This document shows positions 1 through 7,440 of a DNA stretch of 30,419 nucleotides, piece by piece. Made by a program: the position numbers and the translations under genes. The notes beneath the pieces are model-generated. The model was not told the DNA's origin, ran no database searches, and worked only from the letters and a program-made list of their open reading frames with translations. Where the stretch lies: positions 1 to 30,419 of the forward strand of contig JBCCRH010000016.1 of assembly GCA_039208045.1 (NCBI GenBank), in the 5' to 3' direction. Origin of the DNA: JBCCRH01 sp039208045. GTDB lineage: Bacteria > Bacteroidota > Bacteroidia > Chitinophagales > Saprospiraceae. Position 1 is the stretch's first letter. Each line of letters starts with the position of its first letter.

Positions 1-1126
1 AAATTTGTGGGCCGTAGGCCCATTCGCCGTAGCGAGGAAGGCCGTTGCGGGTGCGGAGCTGCCGGTCGTAGCGCGAATAAGGCGTGGTTTCAGAATAATG
101 GAAACCGTATTCAATATCCCATTCCTCAGAAGGCTTAAAGCGTAGCTTTTGCATGAGATTGATTTTGTCAAAACCAGAGGGGACTTGTAGCTGGGGATCG
201 CTATTGTTGACCACTACATCTGTACTGTCGAAGCGTTCTACAAAGTTGGGGCGTAGGTAGGAACTGGGGCCATTGCTCCCCATGCGCAGATCGCCATAAC
301 TATTGGCACTAATGCTAGTCACCAGTGCCCACTTTTGCCATCCGACATTCACATCAAAATGGCCGCTAAACTCCTCATTGGCAGAAGCAAAACGCGCTAC
401 CGCCTTACCTTGGGTCAGCTGCTTAGTATCTTGGGTGAGCTCAGGGGTGAGGGTTTGAAAACTCATGACCCCTCCAATTGCATCACTTCCGTAAATGACT
501 GAACCAGGGCCAAAGAACACCTCTGTTTTTTCAATAGCAAATGGGTCAAGCGAAATGACATTTTGGAGATTGCCCGCTCGGAAAATAGCAGTGTTCATTC
601 GCACACCATCCACGGCATAGAGTAAGCGATTGCTAGAAAATCCCCGTATCATGGGGCTGCCGCCGCCCTGTTGGCTTTTTTGAATAAATACCTCCCCTGA
701 AGCACCCAACAAATCAGCGGCTGTTTGCGGATTTTGAAGCGCCACTTCTTGCTCCGAAATAGTCGAAATCTTCATAGGTACGTTGCCAGAGGACTGCCGC
801 CAGCGGGTAGCTGAAATGACGACTTGGTCAAATGAAAAATCGGTAGGTTGTAGCCTGATCTTAAAATTGCGCTGCTCTAATTCGTAGTAACTTAACTGAA
901 GGGATTCATAACCCAGAGAGCTAATTTCAATAGCAGTGGCTTCTCGGAATAGCCCCAGCTCTACCTGGCCATTTTCATCAGTAATAGCAAACACTTTGGG
1001 CTGCTCACTGGAAAGGGTAGCCATAACGAGGGGCTCTCCAGTAGCTCGGTCAGTGACGGTTGTAGTTTGCGCGCTGCATAGGTAAACTATTCCCAAGAAG
1101 AGGAATAAAAGACAAACGGTTCTCAT
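1..1126 (-). CDS. TonB-dependent heme/transferrin-type outer-membrane receptor (partial, N-terminal part)
   Basis: The frame is open from an ATG at 1126 through the left edge, giving the first 375 residues; the C-terminal barrel lies outside the window. A signal peptide (about residues 1-19, ending CSAQ) leads into a carboxypeptidase-regulatory-like beta domain (about 21-95). A region containing DQVVISATR (about 100-108) precedes a plug domain (about 115-225). The plug carries GGGSPMIRGF, VDGVRMN, GNLQNV and YGSDAIGGV, the pattern of hemoglobin/transferrin/lactoferrin-type receptors. By family, these bind a large ligand outside the cell and import heme, iron or another nutrient using TonB energy. 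The substrate is inferred from plug motifs only. An alternative ATG at 1130 is in another frame and gives no signal peptide. A -7 box lies about 29 bases upstream. Confidence 0.93.
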   Translation of the reverse strand, partial: MRTVCLLFLFLGIVYLCSAQTTTVTDRATGEPLVMATLSSEQPKVFAITDENGQVELGLFREATAIEISSLGYESLQLSYYELEQRNFKIRLQPTDFSFDQVVISATRWRQSSGNVPMKISTISEQEVALQNPQTAADLLGASGEVFIQKSQQGGGSPMIRGFSSNRLLYAVDGVRMNTAIFRAGNLQNVISLDPFAIEKTEVFFGPGSVIYGSDAIGGVMSFQTLTPELTQDTKQLTQGKAVARFASANEEFSGHFDVNVGWQKWALVTSISANSYGDLRMGSNGPSSYLRPNFVERFDSTDVVVNNSDPQLQVPSGFDKINLMQKLRFKPSEEWDIEYGFHYSETTPYSRYDRQLRTRNGLPRYGEWAYGPQI

Positions 1127-1154
1127 ACATTCGGTTTCTAAAATCGCTGCTGCG

Positions 1155-1162
1155 CAAATGTA
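1155..1162 (-). promoter_or_regulatory. Bacteroidota -7 box (TACATTTG) for the TonB receptor
   Basis: On the minus strand this is a perfect TAnnTTTG. It is followed about 29 bases later by the receptor ATG, so the leader would be roughly 25 nt. No TTTG -33 element stands at the expected 19-21 base spacing; the upstream sequence there is G-rich. The rest of the 335-base gap between the receptor and the antitoxin-like gene (1127-1461) holds no coding region I trust and no strong hairpin. Confidence 0.45.
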
Positions 1163-1461
1163 GAAAGAATTTAGGAACCCCCCTCTACGCGCGTCTTCAG
1201 CGCTTCATTCAGTTTGATGAAACCGACTTCCTACTTTAGCCGCACCTTTAATGTGTACAAATGAGTTCCACTCTGGGTAAGCCTCAAAGAAATTGCCCAT
1301 TTGCTCAACTAATCAGAATCAAGTGCTTTTGTACGGTCGTTTCGGCGGTGGCAAGGCGTAAGTCCGGCGGCCTTCAGGAGACAGGGAATAACGAATTAAG
1401 GTCTAGACATTTTGCAAAGAAAAATGTAGCTTTAGTATTACAAGATCAAACGCAAAAGAAT

Positions 1462-1731
1462 ATGAGTTTAGCGGAAGCACAACAGCAGAAATTCCAGTTG
1501 ATAGAATGGCTGGTTCAGTTAGAGGATGAAGAAGCACTAAAGGACTTTATCGCTTTAAAGCAGCGAAAAGAGGCAGCTGCTTATGAAGCTACATTAAAAC
1601 CAATGACGGTCGAAGAACTAATTTCTCGTGCAGAAGCATCTAATCGCGATATAGAAGCGGGGCGTGTTTATGATATTAATGACGTTATCAGAGAAGAACT
1701 GGGGGAATGTACTCCTAAAATGAAGGGATAA
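1462..1731 (+). CDS. Small antitoxin-like / addiction-module-type protein, orphan
   Basis: This is an 89-residue acidic protein. The frame is open back to 1261, but the upstream part is low-complexity and Arg/Cys-rich, unlike a protein N-terminus. The ATG at 1462 starts a compact helical protein with an N-terminal helix (about residues 8-35), then MTVEELISRAEASNRDIEAG and a C-terminal segment ending DVIREEL. This resembles small RelB/ParD-like antitoxins, in which an N-terminal dimerising part is followed by a toxin-wrapping tail. That assignment is by resemblance only. No toxin (RelE/ParE type) follows: the next gene is on the opposite strand, its stop 8 bases away. It could be an orphan antitoxin, a relic, or an unrelated small conserved protein. 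Confidence 0.6.
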   Translation: MSLAEAQQQKFQLIEWLVQLEDEEALKDFIALKQRKEAAAYEATLKPMTVEELISRAEASNRDIEAGRVYDINDVIREELGECTPKMKG

Positions 1732-1739
1732 GAATTCGC

Positions 1740-2291
1740 TCAATCAATCAACATCCCCATATAATAGGTATCCGAGAACGTTCCATTCAAACAAAAATCC
1801 CGCCGCAGCAAGCCCTCCACTTCAAAGCCCAGCTTCTTGTAAATGTGTATCCCCCTTTTGTTTTCCTCATTCACCATCAAATTAAGCTTGCGAATCACGC
1901 CCGAAGCTTTCGCCCAAGCAATCATAGCCAAGATCATGTGCTGGCCAATGCCCTTGCCCCAGTGCGCCCGTGCTACACTAATCCCAAACTCCCCCACATG
2001 GCGTAGGCGCTTGCGCGAACGGGCATGGACATTCATCATACCTACTAACTCTTCTTCAATGAATGCTAGCATGAAGATTTGATTATCGGCATCCAGATGA
2101 TTTTGTACAATCTGTGCCTCTTCTGCCTCTGTCTTATCAAATTCGCCTGCTCCGAACGTGAGGAAGTCCGTCTCGCTGCCCACTTTGTGGACATGCTGGA
2201 GCATCATACCAGCATCTTCACGAAAAGCAGAGCGCAGGAGGAGTGTTTCACCAGTTTGGAGGGAGATACGTTGTGGGGTGAGCAGTGCCAT
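1740..2291 (-). CDS. GNAT family N-acetyltransferase
   Basis: This 183-residue protein has the GNAT fold pattern. The central strand (FGISVA, about 102-107) leads into the acetyl-CoA pyrophosphate loop AHWGKGIGQHM (about 109-119). A helix follows, then LNLMVNEENKRGIHIYKKLGF (about 135-155), the usual motif B in which Asn and Tyr lie near the active site, then a C-terminal strand. Length matches the RimI/ribosomal-type GNAT group. The acceptor substrate cannot be read from sequence. The start is the ATG at 2291. The gene is convergent with the antitoxin-like gene and divergent from the S41 protease, with 89 bases between starts. Confidence 0.88.
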   Translation of the reverse strand: MALLTPQRISLQTGETLLLRSAFREDAGMMLQHVHKVGSETDFLTFGAGEFDKTEAEEAQIVQNHLDADNQIFMLAFIEEELVGMMNVHARSRKRLRHVGEFGISVARAHWGKGIGQHMILAMIAWAKASGVIRKLNLMVNEENKRGIHIYKKLGFEVEGLLRRDFCLNGTFSDTYYMGMLID

Positions 2292-2380
2292 ACATTATAA
2301 CTTTAATCTTCTTAAATTAAAGGCAGAACGCATCGAGCTGGAAAGACGTTCCATTAAAACAGACAAATTAGCATTAGCGT

Positions 2381-3475
2381 ATGAAGCCATTATTCTGCCT
2401 CTTTTTGTTGTTGTATACCCTATCATTGAAGGCACAAGACTGCAACTGTTTGGAAAATTTTGAAGCAGTGGTAACGCATATCGAAGCCAATTATGCAGGC
2501 ATTGCCGACAAAATCACATCCGCTAATCAGCAGGAGTACCAAACTTTTTTGGCAACTAGTAGGCAAAAAGCCAAACAGACGCGCCAAGAAGCGATCTGCC
2601 TAGAAATACTCATGGAGTATATCGCCTTCTTCCAAGATGGGCATATTCAGCTCACCGGTAGGCAAGGTCTAGTGACCAATCGCTTTTTATACCCTAATTA
2701 TGCAGAGACGACTTCCGATATTACTGGCCCAGCTGTTGCTTTTGAGCAGCGCTCAGCTCAAACGGCCTACCTGAAAATTAGAACTTTCTACGAAGGATTT
2801 TATACACAAATTGATTCGACTATTCGCGTGCAAGACGCTGCGCTTCGAAAAAGTAAAAACCTGATTATTGACTTGCGGGGGAATGATGGCGGTGCGGTAT
2901 TCACCTATCAGCGCTTGTTGCCCTACCTTGGGTTGGATACCATTCAGTTTATTGGGTTTGATGTTTATGCCACTCCTGCGAATATTGCAGCTTATGAGCG
3001 CCAATTAGAAAGCCCCTACATCCCAGAAAATCAGAAGTTTTACATCCGACAAAATATTGAACGGATGCGAGCGGGGCAGGGGAAGTTGGTAAGCTTATCG
3101 GGCGATTATTTTCAGGTAATAGAGCAGGTAGAGGGGCCTCAACGAATTGCTGTGCTAATCGATAATAATTGTGGGAGTACGGCAGAGCATTTTTTATTGG
3201 TAGCACAACAAAGTGATCGGGTGGTCTTGATGGGAGAGCCAACTATAGGCATGTATGACTATGGGGATATGCGGCCGATCAACCTGCCCAGTATTCCCTA
3301 TCGGCTATGGTGCGCCACTACTCGGAGTAGGCGATTGGATCGGAATTTAACGATAGATAATATTGGTATCCAGCCCACTATTCCACTCAATCGGAATAAG
3401 GACTGGATACGCGAAGCTCAGGATTTCCTTGAAGATGATCAGCATCATTACCGAAGCTGGCTAGATCGACGATGA
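2381..3475 (+). CDS. Secreted S41-family (tricorn/IRBP-like) serine peptidase
   Basis: The 364-residue protein begins with a signal peptide (about residues 1-18, then QDCNC), so it is exported. An N-terminal helical region (about 20-85) ends in QDGHIQL; its His88 matches the DGH motif of the tricorn branch of S41. The peptidase core contains LIIDLRGNDGG (about 161-171) and the nucleophile motif NCGSTAEHF with Ser266. The end carries NIGIQPTIPL (about 327-336). After the serine, GEPTIGMYDYG (about 285-295) occupies the place where CtpA-type enzymes carry the catalytic lysine, and no Lys is there. This fits a Ser-His rather than Ser-Lys mechanism. No clear PDZ domain is visible. The 3' end overlaps the next, convergent gene by 15 bases. 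Confidence 0.85.
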   Translation: MKPLFCLFLLLYTLSLKAQDCNCLENFEAVVTHIEANYAGIADKITSANQQEYQTFLATSRQKAKQTRQEAICLEILMEYIAFFQDGHIQLTGRQGLVTNRFLYPNYAETTSDITGPAVAFEQRSAQTAYLKIRTFYEGFYTQIDSTIRVQDAALRKSKNLIIDLRGNDGGAVFTYQRLLPYLGLDTIQFIGFDVYATPANIAAYERQLESPYIPENQKFYIRQNIERMRAGQGKLVSLSGDYFQVIEQVEGPQRIAVLIDNNCGSTAEHFLLVAQQSDRVVLMGEPTIGMYDYGDMRPINLPSIPYRLWCATTRSRRLDRNLTIDNIGIQPTIPLNRNKDWIREAQDFLEDDQHHYRSWLDRR

Positions 3476-4009
3476 AGAGGGCCGAATGACGCCATACTGA
3501 ACAATATCTTGGTAGACTCCATTTTTCTGTATATGGCCTTTCAGTTCTCCTTCTTTGCGCATGCCAATCTTTTGCATCACGCGCCCCGAAGCAGGATTAC
3601 TTGTAACATGTATCGCCATGACCTTATGGAGTTGAAGGGTCTCAAAACCAAATGCTATTACAGCAGTTGCTGCTTCGGTGGTGAGGCCCTGCCCCCAGCT
3701 TTCTTCCTGAAGCCAGTAGCCAAGCTCTGCCCGCTTATGCTTTTTATTAACATGTAATCCCATCCCTCCAATTAGTTCCAAGTTTTTCTTTAGCCGTATG
3801 GCAAAAACATATTTTGAACCATCTTTAAAACTTTGATTAGCCTGGTTGATCCAAAAAACAGCATCCAGTTCATGATAAGGATGAGGGACATTGAGTAGGT
3901 TAAAACTAACGTTGGGATTGCCCACATGCTGGACAATAGACGGAATGTCTTTCACCTGAGGCTGATTTAAAACCAGCCGCTCGGTGCTTAAGCTTGGGTA
4001 TGTTTCCAT
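3461..4009 (-). CDS. RimJ/RimL-type GNAT N-acetyltransferase
   Basis: The protein has 182 residues. It opens with LSTERLVL (about 7-14), the characteristic N-terminal strand of the RimJ/RimL (Acetyltransf_3) group. It continues with AELGYWLQEESWGQGLTTEA (about 94-113), which holds the acetyl-CoA-binding loop. Then comes LHKVMAIHVTSNPASGRVMQ (about 127-146) with the usual Asn-x-x-Ser near the active site, and a closing IGMRKEGELKG. Family members acetylate N-termini of ribosomal proteins, amino acids or antibiotics; the substrate here is unknown. The C-terminal tail is Ser-rich (PSSSSI) and is encoded inside the overlap with the S41 peptidase gene. Confidence 0.9.
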   Translation of the reverse strand: METYPSLSTERLVLNQPQVKDIPSIVQHVGNPNVSFNLLNVPHPYHELDAVFWINQANQSFKDGSKYVFAIRLKKNLELIGGMGLHVNKKHKRAELGYWLQEESWGQGLTTEAATAVIAFGFETLQLHKVMAIHVTSNPASGRVMQKIGMRKEGELKGHIQKNGVYQDIVQYGVIRPSSSSI

Positions 4010-4073
4010 AACTGAAGGATAATTTTAGCCTTCAATTCAGAATGGAAAAGAAAAGTTCCCCGCCTCCTCAAGC

Positions 4074-5105
4074 TTATTTTAAGATTCCCTGCTCGAAAAC
4101 ACTTTTAGCGCAAGCTAAAATCGCCTCTTTGTTATCAATAGGTTGCCAGTCTAGCACCTCTTTGGCTTTAGCATTCGAGACTTTACGTTCTACTCCTAAA
4201 TCAATTAGAATAGGCCCTAAGGTTGGATCCAGTTTAGCGAATAGCCGAACTGCGAAATTGGGCAATGTGGCACTTGGTATCTTGCGGCTTGGGTATGCCG
4301 CTTTGAGGATGGCTGCCACTTCTTTAAACGAGTGATAGCCAGCAGTGGCCGCAAAGCGTTCCCCAGCTGCTTTGGGCGATTCCATGGCGCGAATTTGCAA
4401 GTCGGCCACCGAGCGGACATCTACCATTGGGAAGCCTAGCTTGGGTAGAGCAGGGCTACTGCCATCCATCGTTTTGATGACAATATTAGCAGAGGTGCCA
4501 AAATCTTTCTCCAAGACCGGCCCAAGGATAGCACCAGGGCAAATGACCGCTAACTCCATACCAGAAGTATCTTTTTCGATAAACTCCCAGGCGGCTTTCT
4601 CTGCAATGGTTTTGCTACGGAAATAGGGCGTAGAGTCGCTTTTGTTATGTTCATCCGTCCAGTCTCGCTCTGTGTAGGTACCACTGCGTTGGCTTTTAGG
4701 TCTACCGTACACAATAGCGCCAGTAGAAGAGGTGAGCACTACTCGTTTTACGCCTCGCTTAGCAGCAGCCTTCAAAACATTGAGCGTACCATTCTTAGCT
4801 GGCCCGATAAGCTTCTCTTCGTTTTTTGGCAAAACGCGCGGGAAGGGGGAAGCGATGTGCTGCACATAGTCTACACCTTGCATTAATTTCTCCCACGCCG
4901 AGGCGTCTGTGAGGTCTGCTTCCGCAAAATGGAGCTGTTCGATCTGGTCGGTGTGTTGCGCGATGACTGCTTTGATTTCTTCGGCCCGCTTCATATTGCG
5001 AAGGGTGCCCAATACTTCATAGCCTTTATTGAGGAGCTGGATGGTGGTATGAGAGCCTAAGAAACCGGTGACGCCCGTAAGGAGTACTTTGGATGGATTT
5101 GCCAT
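4074..5105 (-). CDS. NAD(P)-dependent SDR, dihydroflavonol-4-reductase / aldehyde reductase-like
   Basis: I start this gene at the ATG at 5105 (343 residues). The frame is open to 5333, but that extension would be translated from a palindromic regulatory region. The N-terminus has the Rossmann motif LLTGVTGFLGSH (about 8-19). The catalytic set is TSS (about 125-127) and Tyr161-xxx-Lys165 (YFRSK). CPGAILGP (about 189-196) is the substrate-side loop of the extended SDR/DFR branch. Such enzymes reduce aldehydes or ketones, or act as epimerases, using NADPH; the substrate is not predictable. Three DNA dyads lie between this gene and the upstream TPR gene, and one covers the likely promoter, so the gene is probably tightly regulated. 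No regulator gene is nearby. Confidence 0.9.
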   Translation of the reverse strand: MANPSKVLLTGVTGFLGSHTTIQLLNKGYEVLGTLRNMKRAEEIKAVIAQHTDQIEQLHFAEADLTDASAWEKLMQGVDYVQHIASPFPRVLPKNEEKLIGPAKNGTLNVLKAAAKRGVKRVVLTSSTGAIVYGRPKSQRSGTYTERDWTDEHNKSDSTPYFRSKTIAEKAAWEFIEKDTSGMELAVICPGAILGPVLEKDFGTSANIVIKTMDGSSPALPKLGFPMVDVRSVADLQIRAMESPKAAGERFAATAGYHSFKEVAAILKAAYPSRKIPSATLPNFAVRLFAKLDPTLGPILIDLGVERKVSNAKAKEVLDWQPIDNKEAILACAKSVFEQGILK

Positions 5106-5172
5106 AGTGGGTGGATGATTTGCTTTATGAAGATACAGCTTAGGAGGAAGAATTGTTTTTTGAGTACTAGTC

Positions 5173-5203
5173 GAAATATACATGACGCAAAGTGGTTTGC
5201 AAC
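5173..5203 (-). promoter_or_regulatory. Candidate SDR promoter overlapping a dyad
   Basis: On the minus strand, TATATTTC (5173-5180, 7 of 8 to TAnnTTTG) is preceded after a 19-base spacer by GTTG (5200-5203, 3 of 4 to TTTG). This gives a start near 5169 and a leader of about 64 nt before the ATG at 5105. The -33 element and half the spacer lie inside the perfect 15-bp inverted repeat at 5188-5219. A protein bound there would occlude RNA polymerase. Confidence 0.5.
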
Positions 5204-5264
5204 ATTGCAAACCACTTTGGTACAGTATATACTGCACATTAACTGGTTTGCATGTGGCAAACCA
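5188..5264. promoter_or_regulatory. Three evenly spaced dyads, probable operator array
   Basis: Dyad 1 has perfect 15-bp arms (5188-5202 and 5205-5219) with a 2-base spacer and core GGTTTGCAA. Dyad 2 is a 12-bp palindrome, CAGTATATACTG (5223-5234). Dyad 3 has 8-bp arms TGGTTTGC / GCAAACCA (5244-5251 and 5257-5264) with a 5-base spacer, and extends to 12 of 13 matching bases. The centres lie at 5203.5, 5228.5 and 5254, about 25 bp apart. Dyads 1 and 3 share the half-site TGGTTTGC. No T-run follows any of them, so terminator function is unlikely. An operator for a dimeric repressor is the best reading. Confidence 0.6.
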
Positions 5265-5265
5265 A

Positions 5266-6000
5266 TTAATCGTCAGTATAGTCTGGCTTTTCCACAACGA
5301 CTGCTTGGCCGATGCTTTTCCAAAAAGCTTCATTACCCAAAAAAGAGTCTGGCAAGTAAAACCAATCTAAGGCGGTGAACTCCACTGGGGACTCTAGTTG
5401 TGCCAATTCCTGCCAGCCATCCAGATAGTGCGTCCATTGCTCGGTGGCGGCAAAGGCAGCGGCGCGGCAGCGGAGCCACTCTTCGGGTAGGTCTTCTGGC
5501 ATTTTGGCTGTAGCCAAAAAATCGGAAAAGCGCCCTTGTGCGAGTTGCTCGTGGAAAGGCCAGATGGGATCATCTTCAGAGTATAGCGGTGTTTCGTTGT
5601 AGTTGAGTGCGTCTTGAATATTTTGTTTGGTGAACAGCAGCTCCACATCATCAGGTTCCAAGTCGATGGCTTGATTGACTAAATCAAATGCCTCCTGGTA
5701 GTGCCCTATTTCAAGATGCAAGTCAATGAGGTCATAGATGGACTCCAAATGCTCTGAGTCAAAGCTGAGCGCTTTTTTTGCTGCCGCTATAGCCGCTAAT
5801 GGCGCTCCGTTTACTTGATGAATCGTATTCGCCATATACCAAATATCAGCAACCAAAGGGTGCTGATCTGCTGGCCATTGGGAATATTGTAGGCAAGGCA
5901 GCAAATGGGAAACATACCAAGCATATCCTTTACGGTGCGCTTCTATCTCATCGAGGGCAAGCACGGATTGGAGGAGCTTCACGGGCGCTATCTGACTCAT
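5266..6000 (-). CDS. TPR-repeat protein
   Basis: This 244-residue soluble protein has no signal peptide. The middle (about 60-120) carries TPR-like helices: PLAAIAAAKKALSFDSEHLE is followed by YQEAFDLVNQAIDLEPDDVE, with the usual Ala/Pro spacing and about 34 residues between repeats. The C-terminal half is Trp-rich and not recognised. TPR proteins serve as protein-protein scaffolds; no partner can be named. The start ATG at 6000 lies only 3 bases after the stop of the lipoprotein gene upstream, so the two are almost certainly co-transcribed. Its stop abuts the third dyad of the array. Confidence 0.8.
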   Translation of the reverse strand: MSQIAPVKLLQSVLALDEIEAHRKGYAWYVSHLLPCLQYSQWPADQHPLVADIWYMANTIHQVNGAPLAAIAAAKKALSFDSEHLESIYDLIDLHLEIGHYQEAFDLVNQAIDLEPDDVELLFTKQNIQDALNYNETPLYSEDDPIWPFHEQLAQGRFSDFLATAKMPEDLPEEWLRCRAAAFAATEQWTHYLDGWQELAQLESPVEFTALDWFYLPDSFLGNEAFWKSIGQAVVVEKPDYTDD

Positions 6001-6003
6001 CTC

Positions 6004-6723
6004 TTAACGTTTTGTACTACAGTAGTCATAAATATTGAAGGCTTCATTGACCAAGACCGTTGCACCTTCAGGAACAACACATTCGCTTAGTCCGACATGG
6101 TATTTGGGGTTACCCCAATCGTAGGTATAGCCCAGCTGCGTCCACGGATAGCCCTCCGGGCCGTAAGACTCGGCGCGTAGGTTTTCAATCCATTGTTGGT
6201 GGGCTGGGTTGACATTACCTCGGCTAGAGGTGGGATAGGCGAGACTACACATTTGATCCGTCACCTCCGGGTCGGGGCAAGGGCGAAAGCAATCGCTGGG
6301 AGCGACCCACATTTCTGCAAAGTAGGACTTATTGCCCGTAGGGGGAAGGCCCAGTAGCTGTTTGAGGCGCAGCTGCATATCGGCGGAGTCTAGTCGTAGC
6401 TTAGTGCAAAAATCTTGGAGTTGAGGAGCGGGCGTTACCCAGATGTCGCGCGAAAGCGTCATGGGTTGGCCAGTCGATTGTTTGTAGCCGTCCCAGCTCG
6501 TCCATGTCATTACCAGTACTCGACCTTGATCGTCTTGGATCAAGTCTGGGTTTTCAGCCGAAAGGCTCCACAAATCATCACTAATTTTGCTAGTCTCTGG
6601 CTGCGCGGCATCGCGAATACTGGCCTGATAGGCCACATCTAAATCCTTTTTGACGACCAAGGTTTTGCAGGGGGAGCACGCAAAAAGACATAGGGTGAGG
6701 AGGAGAAGGGAAGATTGGTTCAT
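6004..6723 (-). CDS. Predicted lipoprotein, unknown function
   Basis: The 239-residue protein opens with a lipoprotein signal, SLLLLTLCLFAC, with a lipobox ending at Cys16; it is therefore probably anchored to the periplasmic face of a membrane or to the cell surface. The mature part is rich in Trp, Pro and Cys (for example CFRPCPDPEVTDQMC about 145-160). It ends with a compact segment containing WTQLGYTYDWGNPKYHVGLSE. I do not recognise the domain, although the Cys-rich stretch suggests disulfides. It lies 61 bases downstream of the membrane-protein gene and 3 bases upstream of the TPR gene. A shared task with these two is likely but unknown. Confidence 0.75.
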   Translation of the reverse strand: MNQSSLLLLTLCLFACSPCKTLVVKKDLDVAYQASIRDAAQPETSKISDDLWSLSAENPDLIQDDQGRVLVMTWTSWDGYKQSTGQPMTLSRDIWVTPAPQLQDFCTKLRLDSADMQLRLKQLLGLPPTGNKSYFAEMWVAPSDCFRPCPDPEVTDQMCSLAYPTSSRGNVNPAHQQWIENLRAESYGPEGYPWTQLGYTYDWGNPKYHVGLSECVVPEGATVLVNEAFNIYDYCSTKR

Positions 6724-6784
6724 ACATAAGAGATTTAGCCTAGGTGTTTATATTTATAAGGTACGAAAAAGTGAGCAAGACCTA

Positions 6785-7414
6785 CTATTCAGGGTCTTCT
6801 TTGCGCTCTGCTTCAGGTATTTCTTCTATTTTGAAAATAGTATTACCAATCGGAACGATGGATACCCGATCTCCTCCTTCCTTAATAAAAAATAAGTACT
6901 GGCTATTTTGACCTGCAAGCCGTACCGGAACGGCCTCTTCTTTAGCATGGTTAAAGTAGATATGGTGGTTCGCAATAGCTGACTTATTCTTGAGTTTCTT
7001 GTAGTACTGGTAGCCGCCACCTATACCAGTACCTATAAAAAAGGAAAGAAAGAATATTGATATGATAAAGATATAGCTAGTAAGTGGACTCACATCTACG
7101 GCATCTTTGGGAGGGGGTTCTGGCAGCTTTTTTTGCTTACCTGATCGCTCTTGGTACTTACCTAGCAAGACCAAAAGAATAGAAATACCCACTAGAATGA
7201 GCGGGACAAAGTAGCTCTCTAAAATATAGCTAATAGGGCTGAGTAAGACATCGAATATGGTAGAGTAATTCAAATAATTGACCCCCATAAAGCCGTAGTA
7301 GATGGAGTCTTTGACTAGCCCCAAGATCAAGAGGTAGATATACCCTAGAGAGAGTAAATCTTGTAAACTGCGCTCTTCTAGTCTAATTTTTTTGGGTGCC
7401 TTATCTTCTGCCAT
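6785..7414 (-). CDS. Small integral membrane protein, unknown function
   Basis: This 209-residue protein begins with a basic cytoplasmic stretch (APKKIRLEER). A first hydrophobic segment follows (about 21-45), then a strong helix (about 65-87, FVPLILVGISILLVLLG). A Pro-rich Lys-rich linker (KKLPEPPPKD) leads to a third helix (about 112-134, SYIFIISIFFLSFFIGTGIG). The C-terminal 70 residues are polar and beta-rich (IVPIGNTIFKIEEI), resembling a small soluble sensor or binding domain. I recognise no family. It starts 26 bases after the GH53 stop and is followed by the lipoprotein gene, so it is probably part of one transcript. Confidence 0.7.
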   Translation of the reverse strand: MAEDKAPKKIRLEERSLQDLLSLGYIYLLILGLVKDSIYYGFMGVNYLNYSTIFDVLLSPISYILESYFVPLILVGISILLVLLGKYQERSGKQKKLPEPPPKDAVDVSPLTSYIFIISIFFLSFFIGTGIGGGYQYYKKLKNKSAIANHHIYFNHAKEEAVPVRLAGQNSQYLFFIKEGGDRVSIVPIGNTIFKIEEIPEAERKEDPE

Positions 7415-7440
7415 ATTTAAAAGCTATTGTTTGACTATTA

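Noticed and set aside
1261..1461. N-terminal extension of the antitoxin-like frame
   Set aside because: The translated extension is Arg/Cys-rich and low in helix or strand patterns, and a normal small protein starts at the ATG at 1462.
5188..5219. Dyad 1 as a rho-independent terminator of the TPR gene
   Set aside because: No T-run follows on the minus strand, the dyad overlaps a promoter-like -33/-7 pair, and the half-site is repeated in dyad 3, which favours a protein-binding site.
5106..5333. N-terminal extension of the SDR frame
   Set aside because: It would be translated from the palindromic promoter region and would overlap the TPR gene end; the SDR fold begins at the ATG at 5105.
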